NCBI GenBank assembly: GCA_017620885.1
Contig: JAGAUF010000085.1
Coordinates: 1 to 64,000, forward strand
Length of the DNA: 64,000 nt
Reading direction: 5' to 3'
From: Muribaculaceae bacterium
GTDB taxonomy: Bacteria; Bacteroidota; Bacteroidia; Bacteroidales; Muribaculaceae
Shown here: positions 7,541-15,925 of the stretch, piece by piece
How positions within the stretch are numbered: the first letter of the stretch is position 1
Layout of the letters: every line of letters begins with the position of its first letter
Notes under the pieces: model-generated
What the model was told of the DNA's origin: nothing
The model's database searches: none
Seen by the model: only the letters and a program-made list of their open reading frames with translations
Translations under genes and position numbers: made by a program

Positions 7541-7753
7541 TTACATACTACCACAAACCGCCTTATAATACTCGGTATCTATTGCCCCGGCTTTCATCAG
7601 TTGAAATCCGATGCGCTTCCGCAATTCGTTGATGGCGTCTATCCGACTTTGTTTACGGTTCTCAGGCGCAATACACGTCGAGATACGGTATATCTCATCG
7701 GCCAGGGTGCTGAATACGATTTGTGCCTGGTCTGTCGTCATTTCTATTGTCAT
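7541..7753 (-). CDS. Hypothetical small phage protein
   Basis: A 70-residue acidic helical protein starting one base after the DUF1848 stop (7755), so translationally linked to it. No motif recognised. It is the last gene before promoter cassette 1. Confidence 0.6.
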   Translation of the reverse strand: MTIEMTTDQAQIVFSTLADEIYRISTCIAPENRKQSRIDAINELRKRIGFQLMKAGAIDTEYYKAVCGSM

Positions 7754-7754
7754 A

Positions 7755-8762
7755 TCAATTTACTTGAGAGATTACTGATTCACGTTTTGTGTCGCTTTGA
7801 GCCTGCTCACACCCCTGCTTGCCGTATGCCGGCGTTACGTTAGCATAGCAATATACACAGCCGTGCCCACAGGTGTTGTATGCACCGATGTCCTTGCTGA
7901 GGACACAGCCACATACCGACCTTTGTCCAGGGTCTTTAGGAAAGGATTCTGGGGCGCCGAACATATCTGAATAGCCGAGCCATGACATTAGTCTTTCGTC
8001 GTCTTTGAATAGCCGGGCCATTAGTAAGGGATCTACGCAACGATTCTTTTTGATGCCGAACTTGCACAAGTCAATTTGTTCTCCGCAGGTTGCGATTTCA
8101 AAACCGAAGTTCTTGTTTAGTCGAGTGAGACCGTCGGCAAATTTATTCATGCTCTCGTGGTTGAAATCGACATACTTTATTCCACCTTGAATGAGATTGT
8201 ACTGAACTTTACGATAGCCGGCGATGTCAGCGAAACTGAATACAAGTTTCTCACAATAATCTTTGAGTTCGCAACCGATTTTTTCTATCCTTTTGAGGTG
8301 GTCTTCTATATGAAGATTATCCGTCAGAATGACTGGGTCGTATCTCCAGACAACGGAGCCTACGCCTAAAATATCAGCAAGACGTTTGAAAGTATCTATG
8401 CGCTTAGTTAGCTCAGGGATATTGGGTTCAAACCCTTCGGCCGCATAATCGTTGAGTGTAAACTGGATATAGCAGTTTATATTGCGGCTGGATAGTTCCT
8501 TCAATCGGTCTATGAGTGCTACGGGATTTTTAGACCAGAACACTACTACTCTCGTATTTTGGAATGAGACATAAGACGGCTTTTGATTGAACGGATTAAC
8601 CCACGAGCAATATCCTCTCTTGAGGCGGTTAAAAAACCAATCTAAATGAAATGCTGGTATGTCCGTACTCCGACTAGCAGATATGACAATGGGAGCGACA
8701 GCATCCACTCTCTCTCCCGTTTCACGGATGATGTTTATCTTTTCGTGTTTATACATTCTCAT
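7755..8762 (-). CDS. DUF1848 family protein with C-terminal radical-SAM-like cluster motif
   Basis: A 335-residue protein of typical DUF1848 length. The N-terminal signature VISASRSTDIPAFH (residues 25-38) and the YCSWVNPFN segment belong to this family. Near the C terminus CGCVLSKDIGAYNTC is followed by CGHGCVYCYAN; the Cx3Cx2C spacing equals the radical-SAM iron-sulfur motif but lies at the C-terminal end instead of the N-terminal end. The reaction is unknown. If it uses SAM, the phage metK would be relevant. Start overlaps the previous stop by 4 bp (ATGA). Confidence 0.85.
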   Translation of the reverse strand: MRMYKHEKINIIRETGERVDAVAPIVISASRSTDIPAFHLDWFFNRLKRGYCSWVNPFNQKPSYVSFQNTRVVVFWSKNPVALIDRLKELSSRNINCYIQFTLNDYAAEGFEPNIPELTKRIDTFKRLADILGVGSVVWRYDPVILTDNLHIEDHLKRIEKIGCELKDYCEKLVFSFADIAGYRKVQYNLIQGGIKYVDFNHESMNKFADGLTRLNKNFGFEIATCGEQIDLCKFGIKKNRCVDPLLMARLFKDDERLMSWLGYSDMFGAPESFPKDPGQRSVCGCVLSKDIGAYNTCGHGCVYCYANVTPAYGKQGCEQAQSDTKRESVISQVN

Positions 8763-9088
8763 TTCACTTCGACAATATACTCTATTCCGGAGCCGAGGTA
8801 TTCCCGCAACGAAGTTTTATCGACGGCGTAATACTCAGTGCATTGGCCGCATTGCTTTACCACGAACTTTTTTAGTACATCTGAGAACGTGAACGCCCAG
8901 CCCTGCAAGGGAATTGCATTGTTAAAATAGGAATTGGAGTTTACGCGACTAGTAATCCAGTTCTTCTGCGCCCGATTGAGTTTCGCCCCTGAATTTATAA
9001 GATTTCTCATTTTGAAAACGAGACTGTCTTTCAATGCTTCCAAGGGAGCCGTGTCCCAAGGAACAAATTTGAATGCTGTTGCTGTCAT
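8759..9088 (-). CDS. Hypothetical phage protein
   Basis: A 109-residue protein with one CxxC pair (QCGQCTEYYAVDK, residues ~83-95) that might bind metal together with an unknown partner. It is directly upstream of the DUF1848 gene with a 4-bp overlap, so the two are probably made together. Not recognised otherwise. Confidence 0.65.
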   Translation of the reverse strand: MTATAFKFVPWDTAPLEALKDSLVFKMRNLINSGAKLNRAQKNWITSRVNSNSYFNNAIPLQGWAFTFSDVLKKFVVKQCGQCTEYYAVDKTSLREYLGSGIEYIVEVK

Positions 9089-9089
9089 G

Positions 9090-9428
9090 TCAGAACCAAC
9101 TTAATCTTATAAAGTCGTTTTGTGGATCGCTTTTTTCAAGCCAAGTTTCCAAGTTCGATACAAGCTCGTTCACAGAAAATCCGGCTTCCTCTTTTTCCAA
9201 TTCCGCCTCGTATAGATCCCGATCCCCTTTTATAACTTCTATGGCAGTTCTCAATTCATCTTTGGGGATTCTGAGATTATACGAATATTCGACACAATCT
9301 TCACTAAACAGTGTATTGGGACAAAGTCTATAGAGAAGATTGTTTAGAATCTCCTGTTGAAATGAGAAGAATCCATAATCATATTCCACTTGGTACTTAG
9401 TGGCAACGTGACAATTAAATCCCATCAT
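9090..9428 (-). CDS. Hypothetical phage protein
   Basis: A 112-residue acidic protein, starting inside the end of the preceding gene (14-bp overlap) and ending 1 bp before the next start. Tight packing supports it as a real gene. It contains YDYGFFSFQQEILNNLLYRL and an acidic helical C-terminal half. No family recognised. Confidence 0.6.
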   Translation of the reverse strand: MMGFNCHVATKYQVEYDYGFFSFQQEILNNLLYRLCPNTLFSEDCVEYSYNLRIPKDELRTAIEVIKGDRDLYEAELEKEEAGFSVNELVSNLETWLEKSDPQNDFIRLSWF

Positions 9429-9786
9429 TTATTCTTTTTTTTGTCGTATTGATAATCTCTTTCTCGATTTCTCCGAGAAAGACTTTGAATTCATTTTTAT
9501 GGTGGAGAAATACCATTTCGATTTGAGCTTGCATCTTGGGAAGACGTGCAAGCCCCATATACTGAAGGAAAGAACTCACAAGTTCCTGCTGACTCCTCTT
9601 ATCTGTCACTCCTATGCGACTGCATAGAGAGTTGATTGATTGGCGGGAACGTCGTCTGAGATTATCTCTGTCCGGCCAATATGTGCCGTCAGTCATACTC
9701 CTCGGATAACCGCATGGGTCACCAAGGTACTCGCCGGTTACTGAATCGAGAGTCCCGTCGAGCATCATTTCTGCTATTTCACCCAT
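9415..9786 (-). CDS. Phage protein with MLDGT-type N terminus
   Basis: A 123-residue protein starting MGEIAEMMLDGTLDSVTGEY. This resembles the IAEMMLDGTLC(xxC) zinc-ribbon N terminus common in proteins of Bacteroides mobile elements, but here all but one cysteine are absent, so metal binding is unlikely. The rest is helical and basic, ending KKRINDG. Function unknown. The 110 bp upstream (9787-9898) holds only a 22-codon ATG frame and is otherwise empty. Confidence 0.6.
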   Translation of the reverse strand: MGEIAEMMLDGTLDSVTGEYLGDPCGYPRSMTDGTYWPDRDNLRRRSRQSINSLCSRIGVTDKRSQQELVSSFLQYMGLARLPKMQAQIEMVFLHHKNEFKVFLGEIEKEIINTTKKRINDGI

Positions 9787-9898
9787 AACTTTATATTTGA
9801 GGTCTGAATTTACGCTTGCATGCCGATGGGATGATTACATCTATCGGCCCTTGAGCCATTTCTTTTATTGAATCTATGTCTTTCTCATCACCACGACT

Positions 9899-10441
9899 TT
9901 ATGCAATTTTGATAGCATCGGCTATCGCTCTATCTTTATCGAGAGCGCTGTAACCGGGGACTTCCTTGCGGCTCTTATCTGAGAATTCCGGGAAAATGGC
10001 AGTGCCACACCCTCGGTAGCCGAATGTTGTAATACGGTAGAATGGCTCGTAACATCTGCGAAAGACAACACCATCAACAATGAGATATTCACGGCTTGTG
10101 AGTTTGAGATATGCGATGTATTCGGACTTAGATATATACTCCCCATACCCAGTATATCTCCTGAACACGGTCTCCCAGGGAATTGCATCGAAAGGATATT
10201 CTTCGGACTTTTTGCCGTTGTAGAACGAAATGCGGGCTTCTTTGTAGAGCTGGTTCTTAAACTGCCTGACCTCCATTGGACGGTCCTTGAGGCTGTGAAC
10301 GATGAATGCCAACGGTGCCTCCTCTTTGCTCGCCTCTTTTATCTTGACTTTTACAGCCTCCTTATGGCTGACGTGTCTCGGTAAGCGGCACCGGGGCGGT
10401 ATCTCGCTTTTATGAAATTCTATGTTGAGTTCAATCGTCAT
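9899..10441 (-). CDS. Hypothetical phage protein
   Basis: A 180-residue basic protein. The N-terminal quarter is Lys-rich (HVSHKEAVKVKIKEASKEE); the C-terminal half is mixed alpha/beta with aromatic clusters (YGEYISKSEYIAYLKLTSRE). No motif recognised. Start overlaps the preceding stop by 11 bp. Confidence 0.6.
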   Translation of the reverse strand: MTIELNIEFHKSEIPPRCRLPRHVSHKEAVKVKIKEASKEEAPLAFIVHSLKDRPMEVRQFKNQLYKEARISFYNGKKSEEYPFDAIPWETVFRRYTGYGEYISKSEYIAYLKLTSREYLIVDGVVFRRCYEPFYRITTFGYRGCGTAIFPEFSDKSRKEVPGYSALDKDRAIADAIKIA

Positions 10442-10874
10442 TGGCTTCGGATTTAATGAGGTTATCGTAAAACTCTTTTATTTCTTCATAGAGTTTCTCT
10501 TTCGATGTATTGAGTATTCTTCGACCCTCGAAGTATCTTCCTCCGATTGTGAAACAGAAAGGATAGAGGTCGTATTGATAGCACTCTCCGACGAAGAAAG
10601 CGTCTCGTAACATTCTCTTCGGCGGCAAGCAGTCCATGGCGTCGTAGTATCGGTCTTCGTCGATTTCCTTGAAAGGCTCCTTGTTGAGCGATGCCCGGTG
10701 CTGGTTGACAAGTTCCGTTACTTTTTCGGAGCTCACTGCTTCGAGGTTGGGATTGTTGTGTGCGGCTTTCAGTTCTTCGAGAGTTTCACCGCCGTAATCG
10801 CTGTGAATATTGTCGCTCATGCTTGTGAGGACTGCGCCCTCAAAGGGAATTGTGGGGTCTATGATGTATTTCAT
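10431..10874 (-). CDS. Hypothetical acidic phage protein
   Basis: A 147-residue acidic protein with a central helical region (EEIKEFYDNL) and a short beta segment (CFTIGGRYFEGRRIL). No recognised domain. Overlaps the neighbours on both sides by 4-11 bp as part of a tightly packed operon. Confidence 0.6.
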   Translation of the reverse strand: MKYIIDPTIPFEGAVLTSMSDNIHSDYGGETLEELKAAHNNPNLEAVSSEKVTELVNQHRASLNKEPFKEIDEDRYYDAMDCLPPKRMLRDAFFVGECYQYDLYPFCFTIGGRYFEGRRILNTSKEKLYEEIKEFYDNLIKSEANDD

Positions 10875-11074
10875 GTTGCGTTTTCGTAAATTGCCGGTTC
10901 TAATGATACATTATATATAAAGGAGCCACAGCGCACAAAGAGCGCGTTTCTCCCGTAGTATAGATTTCTCATTCCGGTTACACTTCCGGACGCGCTGAAG
11001 TTGGGAAAGCGGTGAATATCCACGCGCTCTCCCTCCTCCTTGCTGATACGTTTTACTCTTGGTGGCCGTCCCAT
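10871..11074 (-). CDS. Small basic phage protein
   Basis: A 67-residue protein with a basic N terminus (MGRPPRVKRISKEEGERVD) and beta-like C-terminal part. It overlaps the end of the 395-residue gene by 22 bp and the next gene by 4 bp. No function can be inferred. Confidence 0.55.
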   Translation of the reverse strand: MGRPPRVKRISKEEGERVDIHRFPNFSASGSVTGMRNLYYGRNALFVRCGSFIYNVSLEPAIYENAT

Positions 11075-12240
11075 AGTTTCTTAGCGAGTTTGGTTACCTC
11101 CTCGGTGTTGGATAATCCATTGGGACCTCCGAGAATAACGCGGGCCGCGCTATAGCAGGCGTTCCTTGTGAGCTGACGTTGCCAGCAGACGTTGTTTCTC
11201 GACCATTTCCAGGCTTCTTTCTTGAGAAGACTGATGACTTCCGGCGCCGGCTTCTCTTCGTGGAAGATTTGCAGACGGTCTTCTTCATAGTTCTTCACTA
11301 CGGTGCAGTTGTAGAGTTCAAACACCTCGTTCTCGCGGTTGGCATTCTCGGCTTGTTTGGCGAGGGTTTCCTCGGCTTTCTCCACGAGCTTCCAAAACTT
11401 GTGGCGGCTCGTGAAGATTTCTTTCGCTCCCTTCTCCTTAGCCTTTACGTTGAGTTCCTTTATCAACTCTCCGGCCCGTCGCAGGAGGTCGATCTTTCCG
11501 TTTTTGGCGAGAGTTTCCATCCTGCCGTATAGATTGGAAACGAATAGTGGACGAGAGTATGGGGCATTCTGCAGGTCGATTGCCCACAGAGAGCCGACGG
11601 TAGACATAATATCCCGTTTTACCTTTTCCCATGCTTCGTCGGCCTTCTGCTCCGGCGACTTTGCGGCTTCTTTCTCGCGCTCTACTTTCTTGAAGAAATT
11701 TTCACGCCATTTGCGGAAGTCTTGGAACATGGAGTTGTAGGCATTGTTGGCTCGCTCCATGCGTGCTGCCGGAAAACGAGCCGGACCGACAATCATAGCA
11801 CAGGCTATGCCTGAATGCTTATAGAAAAGCTGGCGGACGCGTTCTTTGTACTGCTCGAAGTAATCGGCACGATATGCCTCGGGGAGATTATTGAGGTCTT
11901 TCTGAATCTCCTCCTCATACTCGTAGATGTCGCGCAGAGCGCGTTCTTCCGGTGTATGGCTAGTATTGCTGTAAGCCCTTACACCATCACTATAGAGGTC
12001 TTCGAGGTTCTCATCATATTTCCATGATGCTACCACCCATTCTTTCAGATCGCAATCGCTTACTTCGATAGCGTCGCCGTTGGTAGATGTTACCGTGTGG
12101 GTGAAACGGCAACTGAACATACCCATATTTTTGCGGATGGCGCGATAGTTGAATTGAAGCGGTTCCTGACCGTCTGTGTGGTTGACCGGCAGAACCGTGG
12201 CTGCTCTATGGCAGTTCTTTTTTGTTAAAATTGTTTCCAT
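11053..12240 (-). CDS. Large phage accessory protein with conserved WQRQLT C-terminal motif
   Basis: A 395-residue protein and the largest of this operon. The middle is long, charged helix (residues 90-300). Near residues 340-380 the pattern KPAPEVISLLKKEAWKWS ... WQRQLTRNACYSA matches a C-terminal motif seen in many phage and plasmid accessory proteins of Firmicutes and Bacteroidetes, function unknown. No enzymatic motif is seen. It starts 27 bp after the preceding stop, with two GCAAATAAGAT strings in the gap region. Confidence 0.7.
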   Translation of the reverse strand: METILTKKNCHRAATVLPVNHTDGQEPLQFNYRAIRKNMGMFSCRFTHTVTSTNGDAIEVSDCDLKEWVVASWKYDENLEDLYSDGVRAYSNTSHTPEERALRDIYEYEEEIQKDLNNLPEAYRADYFEQYKERVRQLFYKHSGIACAMIVGPARFPAARMERANNAYNSMFQDFRKWRENFFKKVEREKEAAKSPEQKADEAWEKVKRDIMSTVGSLWAIDLQNAPYSRPLFVSNLYGRMETLAKNGKIDLLRRAGELIKELNVKAKEKGAKEIFTSRHKFWKLVEKAEETLAKQAENANRENEVFELYNCTVVKNYEEDRLQIFHEEKPAPEVISLLKKEAWKWSRNNVCWQRQLTRNACYSAARVILGGPNGLSNTEEVTKLAKKLWDGHQE

Positions 12241-12267
12241 TAGATATCTTATTTGCGTTTGTCTATC

Positions 12268-12711
12268 TTATTTGCATTTGAGCGAGTTTGCTGTTTCTGT
12301 CTGGGCTAACCATCGGCCCAGTTGTTGCGCTACTGTCGTGGCACCCATTGCCACGCTGTATTGATACCATGTGTCCGTACCCCATTGCGCATTGATATTG
12401 TAGTCGTAGTCTCCGCCTCCGAAGTGTATGCCGTCTGGCGTCATGACTTTCGTATAATGAATCTCGAACTTGCGGCCGCCGGTGTCTTCTATTATCACGC
12501 AGTCTTTTCGGCTTGTCAGTTTTGATGGTCCAATCTTATAGGACTTGATGCCGAGTAACTGCGCTAAGGTGCTATGGAATACTTCATAGGCGTATTCTGC
12601 GGCAGCTCGTTCCTCCTTCCTACGTTCCTTACGGCGCCTGCGGGCTTGGTCTTTTTCGTCTAACACTTCCTGCTTGGCAGAATTGGCGCGTTTGAGAAGT
12701 TCGTTTTCCAT
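12268..12711 (-). CDS. Hypothetical phage protein with basic coiled-coil N terminus
   Basis: A 147-residue protein. Residues 1-45 are an Arg/Lys/Glu-rich helix (RRRRKERRKEER), suited to RNA or DNA binding or coiled-coil formation; residues 55-110 look like a small beta domain with GGGDYDY. The stop codon is inside a GCAAATAAGAT string. Function unknown. Confidence 0.6.
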   Translation of the reverse strand: MENELLKRANSAKQEVLDEKDQARRRRKERRKEERAAAEYAYEVFHSTLAQLLGIKSYKIGPSKLTSRKDCVIIEDTGGRKFEIHYTKVMTPDGIHFGGGDYDYNINAQWGTDTWYQYSVAMGATTVAQQLGRWLAQTETANSLKCK

Positions 12712-12712
12712 G

Positions 12713-12988
12713 TCAGGCGTTCTCCTTTACGTCTTCGACTTCAAAGAGGATTGGAACCTCGCCAAAGAATTCCTCGGCAATTTCTTTAATCGCGGTTTCT
12801 GTTGTTGCGATGGCAATAAAGATTAACGGAGCCCAATCGGGAACTGTTGTCTTACTCTTATCTCCTTCGCCGGCGAATATCACTCGTCGATCGTGGTTTG
12901 TCTTGCCGAGGTCATTTTGGTGGTCTGCAACGTCGTTGGCCTCTTGACGGCTTTCTATGCCAACGATGATTCTTTTTATGTACTCCAT
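12713..12988 (-). CDS. Hypothetical small phage protein
   Basis: A 91-residue acidic protein, one base after the next gene's start and 11 bp after the previous stop. Contains a hydrophobic segment PDWAPLIFIAIATTETA in an otherwise soluble-looking chain. No family recognised. Confidence 0.6.
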   Translation of the reverse strand: MEYIKRIIVGIESRQEANDVADHQNDLGKTNHDRRVIFAGEGDKSKTTVPDWAPLIFIAIATTETAIKEIAEEFFGEVPILFEVEDVKENA

Positions 12989-12999
12989 ATTATTGTAAT

Positions 13000-13536
13000 T
13001 TATGCGTTATACTTTGCAACGAGGGCGGCGAGTGCCGAACGGAAATCGTGGCTTCCGAGTTCTGCGAGGTCGATGAGTTCCTTCTCGCAGGCATCAAAGT
13101 TCAAGACCTGGTCTTTTCTCGGTTCTTCGTAGATTTTGCGGAGTCCCTTGCTGCTGTCGCGGTAGGTAATCAGGACTTTCTGTCCTTTGTTAGTCTTGAC
13201 TACTTCGTAGTGAGCTACACCTTTGGCCCAATCCGCTTCGGTTACTGAACGGCGGATTCTCTGGGCTTCCGTGAGTGCTTTTTCAATCTCACACTCTTCT
13301 TCGCGGGCTGGAGTGTAGTAATATGTCAGGGTAGCGTTCCAGACATCGCACATTGCCTGATGGAGTTCGGATTCTCCGAATGGGCTTATGGCGGCAAAGT
13401 AGCCTTTCATCTGCTTGTCGAACGTGGCGTCGTAGCCATTGCTCACGTACCAATCCTGCATCATGTCGAATTCGGATTTTACTTTCACGCTCTTCAGGAT
13501 TTCCATCGCTTTCTTTATGATTTCTCTTGTTTTCAT
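13000..13536 (-). CDS. Hypothetical phage protein, first gene after promoter cassette 2
   Basis: A 178-residue mainly helical protein. It begins MKTREIIKKAMEILKSVKV and ends with a helical FRSALAALVAKYNA. It is the first gene of the unit running from 13536 to 7541, so it is likely the best expressed gene there. No motif recognised. Confidence 0.65.
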   Translation of the reverse strand: MKTREIIKKAMEILKSVKVKSEFDMMQDWYVSNGYDATFDKQMKGYFAAISPFGESELHQAMCDVWNATLTYYYTPAREEECEIEKALTEAQRIRRSVTEADWAKGVAHYEVVKTNKGQKVLITYRDSSKGLRKIYEEPRKDQVLNFDACEKELIDLAELGSHDFRSALAALVAKYNA

Positions 13537-13547
13537 TGTCTTTTTAG

Positions 13548-13632
13548 TTTGATTAAGTCATCATATCTGCATACACAAAATTACAAATAAATAATCATAT
13601 ACGCAAGTTTTAGACCTAAAAACTTAATCAAA
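13548..13632 (-). promoter_or_regulatory. Promoter/operator cassette 2
   Basis: Minus-strand TAATTTTG at 13576-13583; CTTG at 13604-13607 with a 20-bp spacer. Inverted arms TTTGATTAAG (13548) and CTTAATCAAA (13623) are 75 bp apart. It drives 13536 leftwards. Confidence 0.8.
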
Positions 13633-13675
13633 TCTGCAATTTTTATCGTCATATATAATCATATTGATAATACAA

Positions 13676-13699
13676 AAGGCAACCCCGAAGGATTGCCTT
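13676..13699 (-). terminator. Terminator of the lysis operon
   Basis: AAGGCAA/TTGCCTT, a 7-bp stem with a 10-nt loop, followed on the minus strand by TTGTATTATC. It is 19 bp after the spanin-like gene stop. Confidence 0.75.
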
Positions 13700-13717
13700 A
13701 TTCAATGAAAAGAGACC

Positions 13718-14233
13718 TTAGAATATAATGATATTATAGGAAATCCCTATCCCTATGTACGGCTGAACTCTGTGCGGTGTCAGTCCGAACCCGGCTTGGA
13801 TACCGATTCCCCATCGCTTATTCTTGGTGGGCGACCTGATATAAATGGTCTCTTTACGTTGGAAAATCTGAATGCTGTCCAGTGCCGGGTGATAACCGCT
13901 CACATAGGCCCGGAAAGTGCTGTCTTCATATATCTTTTGGGTAATCGGTATTACGACCTCTACACTGTCCTTGGGCGTTTGGCAAACCATGGAATCTACG
14001 ACCGTCTCAACGGAGGCTGTCGGTGTACTGGGTTGATCTGCGGCCGGTAGTTTCTCAGTTACATATCGAAGAACTACGCTATCTACTGGGACGGGCTTAG
14101 GGTATGGAATCGTATCGTAGGTAGTAATTACCTTTTCCACCACCTCCTTGGGACCGGCTCGGTTCCATAGCATCACGTTCGCGAGGACTGATGCAAGGAG
14201 CAAAATGGTGAGAATTATTATTGTCTTTTTCAT
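13718..14233 (-). CDS. Spanin-like envelope protein
   Basis: A 171-residue protein. Residues 4-24 form a single N-terminal membrane segment; the middle is a Pro/Val-rich and coiled periplasmic region; the last ~30 residues are amphipathic beta strands (GIGIQAGFG, QPYIGIGISYNIIIF) resembling outer-membrane strands ending in phenylalanine. An inner-membrane anchor joined to a likely outer-membrane end fits a spanin that fuses the two membranes at lysis. Its position just after the amidase in the lysis operon supports this. The assignment is inference; similar phage proteins are usually listed as uncharacterised. Confidence 0.6.
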   Translation of the reverse strand: MKKTIIILTILLLASVLANVMLWNRAGPKEVVEKVITTYDTIPYPKPVPVDSVVLRYVTEKLPAADQPSTPTASVETVVDSMVCQTPKDSVEVVIPITQKIYEDSTFRAYVSGYHPALDSIQIFQRKETIYIRSPTKNKRWGIGIQAGFGLTPHRVQPYIGIGISYNIIIF

Positions 14234-14244
14234 TCTGTTTGAAT

Positions 14245-14931
14245 TTAGAGGTCTTTATATTCCGGAATTGCATCGAAACAAGGGCAGCCCTTGATGAATT
14301 CGTATGGTTCTATGATGCCGTTGCCGTTGAGGTCCGGAGAGGTATCGCGGTGCCCGATGACTTTATTGATGGTAGGATACTCGCTCTTGAGTTTCTTGAT
14401 GAGCTTGATAAGGCTCGCTTTTTGCTGGGGAGTGCGTGTGTCCTTTATCATACGGCCGTCGGTATCTCGCGCGTCAAGTCCGCCAACATAGCTGATACCT
14501 ATTGACCTCGTATTGTGCCCGGAGGCATGGCATCCGATTTTGCTAATCGGGCGACATTCCTCTATTGTACCGTCGGGGTGAATGAGGAAGTGGTACCCGA
14601 TGTAGCGGGTTCTTCCCTTGGCGTCTTTGTATGTGGAGAATCTACGAACCTTGTGGGCGGCGTTGATTTGGTCTGCGGAGCAGGCCTTCCCCTCTTTTGT
14701 CGCGGTACAATGGATGATTATTTCGTCAATGTACCGTGATTGGGGCGCAAAGCCGAGGTACTCCCATGTATGCGGGCCGACAATACCATCGGGCGTCAGT
14801 CCGTGGGCCTTTTGAAATGCCCTAACTGCGGCGTCAGTATTCTTGCCGAATATACCGTCAGCCGAGATTTTGAGTTTCTGCTGAAGGGTTTTGACTTCGT
14901 TACCCTTGCTACCTATTCTGATTGTGTTCAT
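14245..14931 (-). CDS. Endolysin: N-acetylmuramoyl-L-alanine amidase with peptidoglycan-binding domain
   Basis: A 228-residue protein. Residues 1-60 form a PG_binding_1 repeat (GNEVKTLQQKL, DGIFGKNTDAAVRAFQ, DGIVGPHTW). Residues 68-220 form an amidase_2/PGRP domain: IIIHCTAT carries the first zinc histidine, GYHFLIHPDGTI and SIGISYVGG are family core strands, IGHRDTSPD carries the second histidine, and CPCF supplies the third ligand region. It cleaves between muramic acid and the stem peptide. No signal peptide, so it depends on the holin at 16441. Confidence 0.9.
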   Translation of the reverse strand: MNTIRIGSKGNEVKTLQQKLKISADGIFGKNTDAAVRAFQKAHGLTPDGIVGPHTWEYLGFAPQSRYIDEIIIHCTATKEGKACSADQINAAHKVRRFSTYKDAKGRTRYIGYHFLIHPDGTIEECRPISKIGCHASGHNTRSIGISYVGGLDARDTDGRMIKDTRTPQQKASLIKLIKKLKSEYPTINKVIGHRDTSPDLNGNGIIEPYEFIKGCPCFDAIPEYKDL

Positions 14932-14954
14932 ATCAATTCGTTACTATTTATTTC

Positions 14955-15656
14955 CTATGCACTTACAATCTCCCAAGTTCCGGTTCCGCCCTCTCGCATA
15001 GCTTCGGGTAATGCTATCGCATCTTGATTTGTGATACACCAGTCCTTGAATGCCTGCTTGCACTTGATTTTGTTAAGAGCGTTGCAGAGGTAGAACATAT
15101 TGTTCTTACTCGTTACGTGGTCCATAATGAAGTTGGAAAGGTCCAACGAGAGCAACGATGTGCATCCGTAGAACAAGGAGTTCACTTCGGTCAAGGAACT
15201 TGTATCGAATCCCGACAAATCAAGGCTCGTTAGCGCAGGACATCCACTGAACATGTTGTACATATTCGTCACCTTGCTTGTGTCAAATCCGTTCATGTCT
15301 ATTGAAGTGAGTGCTTCGCATAGACAGAACATATTGCTCATGTTCGTAACTTTCGATGTGTCGAGCTTATGCAGGTCAAGATTCGTCAATGGGCTACATG
15401 AGCGGAACATATTGCTCATGCTCTCCCACTGCGAAGTATCTGCCAACACTTTAAATATGCTGTTTGTAGGCGATACTGAAACCCCTTCATCCTCTCCGTT
15501 AGGATAGTATGCGAAAGCGTTGTTAGCCGTGCCTGTGAACGCCATTTCCACGCCTACATCCCCTCCGGGATTAGAAGGACGAACTGCCTGCCCGCTGTCG
15601 GGTTCTCCGATAACGGGCAGACCTATGATGAGATAATTATTATTTACTCTACCCAT
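14955..15656 (-). CDS. BspA-type leucine-rich repeat protein
   Basis: A 233-residue protein with about five DUF285/BspA repeats between residues 70 and 200: repeats of the form DTSKVTNMSNMFxxCxxL and SLDLSGFDTS. No signal peptide is visible. BspA repeats bind host matrix proteins or pack as solenoids in surface proteins. In this phage the gene overlaps the preceding one by 13 bp and sits between holin and amidase. It could be a minor virion protein, a receptor-binding accessory, or cargo released on lysis. The domain is clear, the role is not. Confidence 0.8.
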   Translation of the reverse strand: MGRVNNNYLIIGLPVIGEPDSGQAVRPSNPGGDVGVEMAFTGTANNAFAYYPNGEDEGVSVSPTNSIFKVLADTSQWESMSNMFRSCSPLTNLDLHKLDTSKVTNMSNMFCLCEALTSIDMNGFDTSKVTNMYNMFSGCPALTSLDLSGFDTSSLTEVNSLFYGCTSLLSLDLSNFIMDHVTSKNNMFYLCNALNKIKCKQAFKDWCITNQDAIALPEAMREGGTGTWEIVSA

Positions 15657-15913
15657 ATTGCAGATGTTACGCTATAATCGGTTTCGAGGTATACAGAACT
15701 GCACTGCGGCAGATTGACCTTGAATATTGCGGCTGACTGGGCTTGTGGTACGTCCACGGAGCCGACACATGAATATCCTGCAGAAGCGTCGAGACTTGCA
15801 TAGACTGCGCAAACACCGGGACGGGAAAGCGAAATCTGAACTGTCCCAACCGTAGATGGGAGTGCGCAACGGTATAGTCCGTTGGAGGCTTTCGTGAAAG
15901 TAAGGGTTGCCAT
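15644..15913 (-). CDS. Small beta-rich phage protein
   Basis: An 89-residue, apparently all-beta protein rich in Ser, Ala and Val (SRPGVCAVYASLDASAG). No signal peptide. It lies between holin and the BspA-repeat gene and overlaps the latter, so the two products may work together, for instance as a base and an extended LRR arm. This is inference. Confidence 0.6.
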   Translation of the reverse strand: MATLTFTKASNGLYRCALPSTVGTVQISLSRPGVCAVYASLDASAGYSCVGSVDVPQAQSAAIFKVNLPQCSSVYLETDYSVTSAIWVE

Positions 15914-15925
15914 AGTTTTGTCGTT

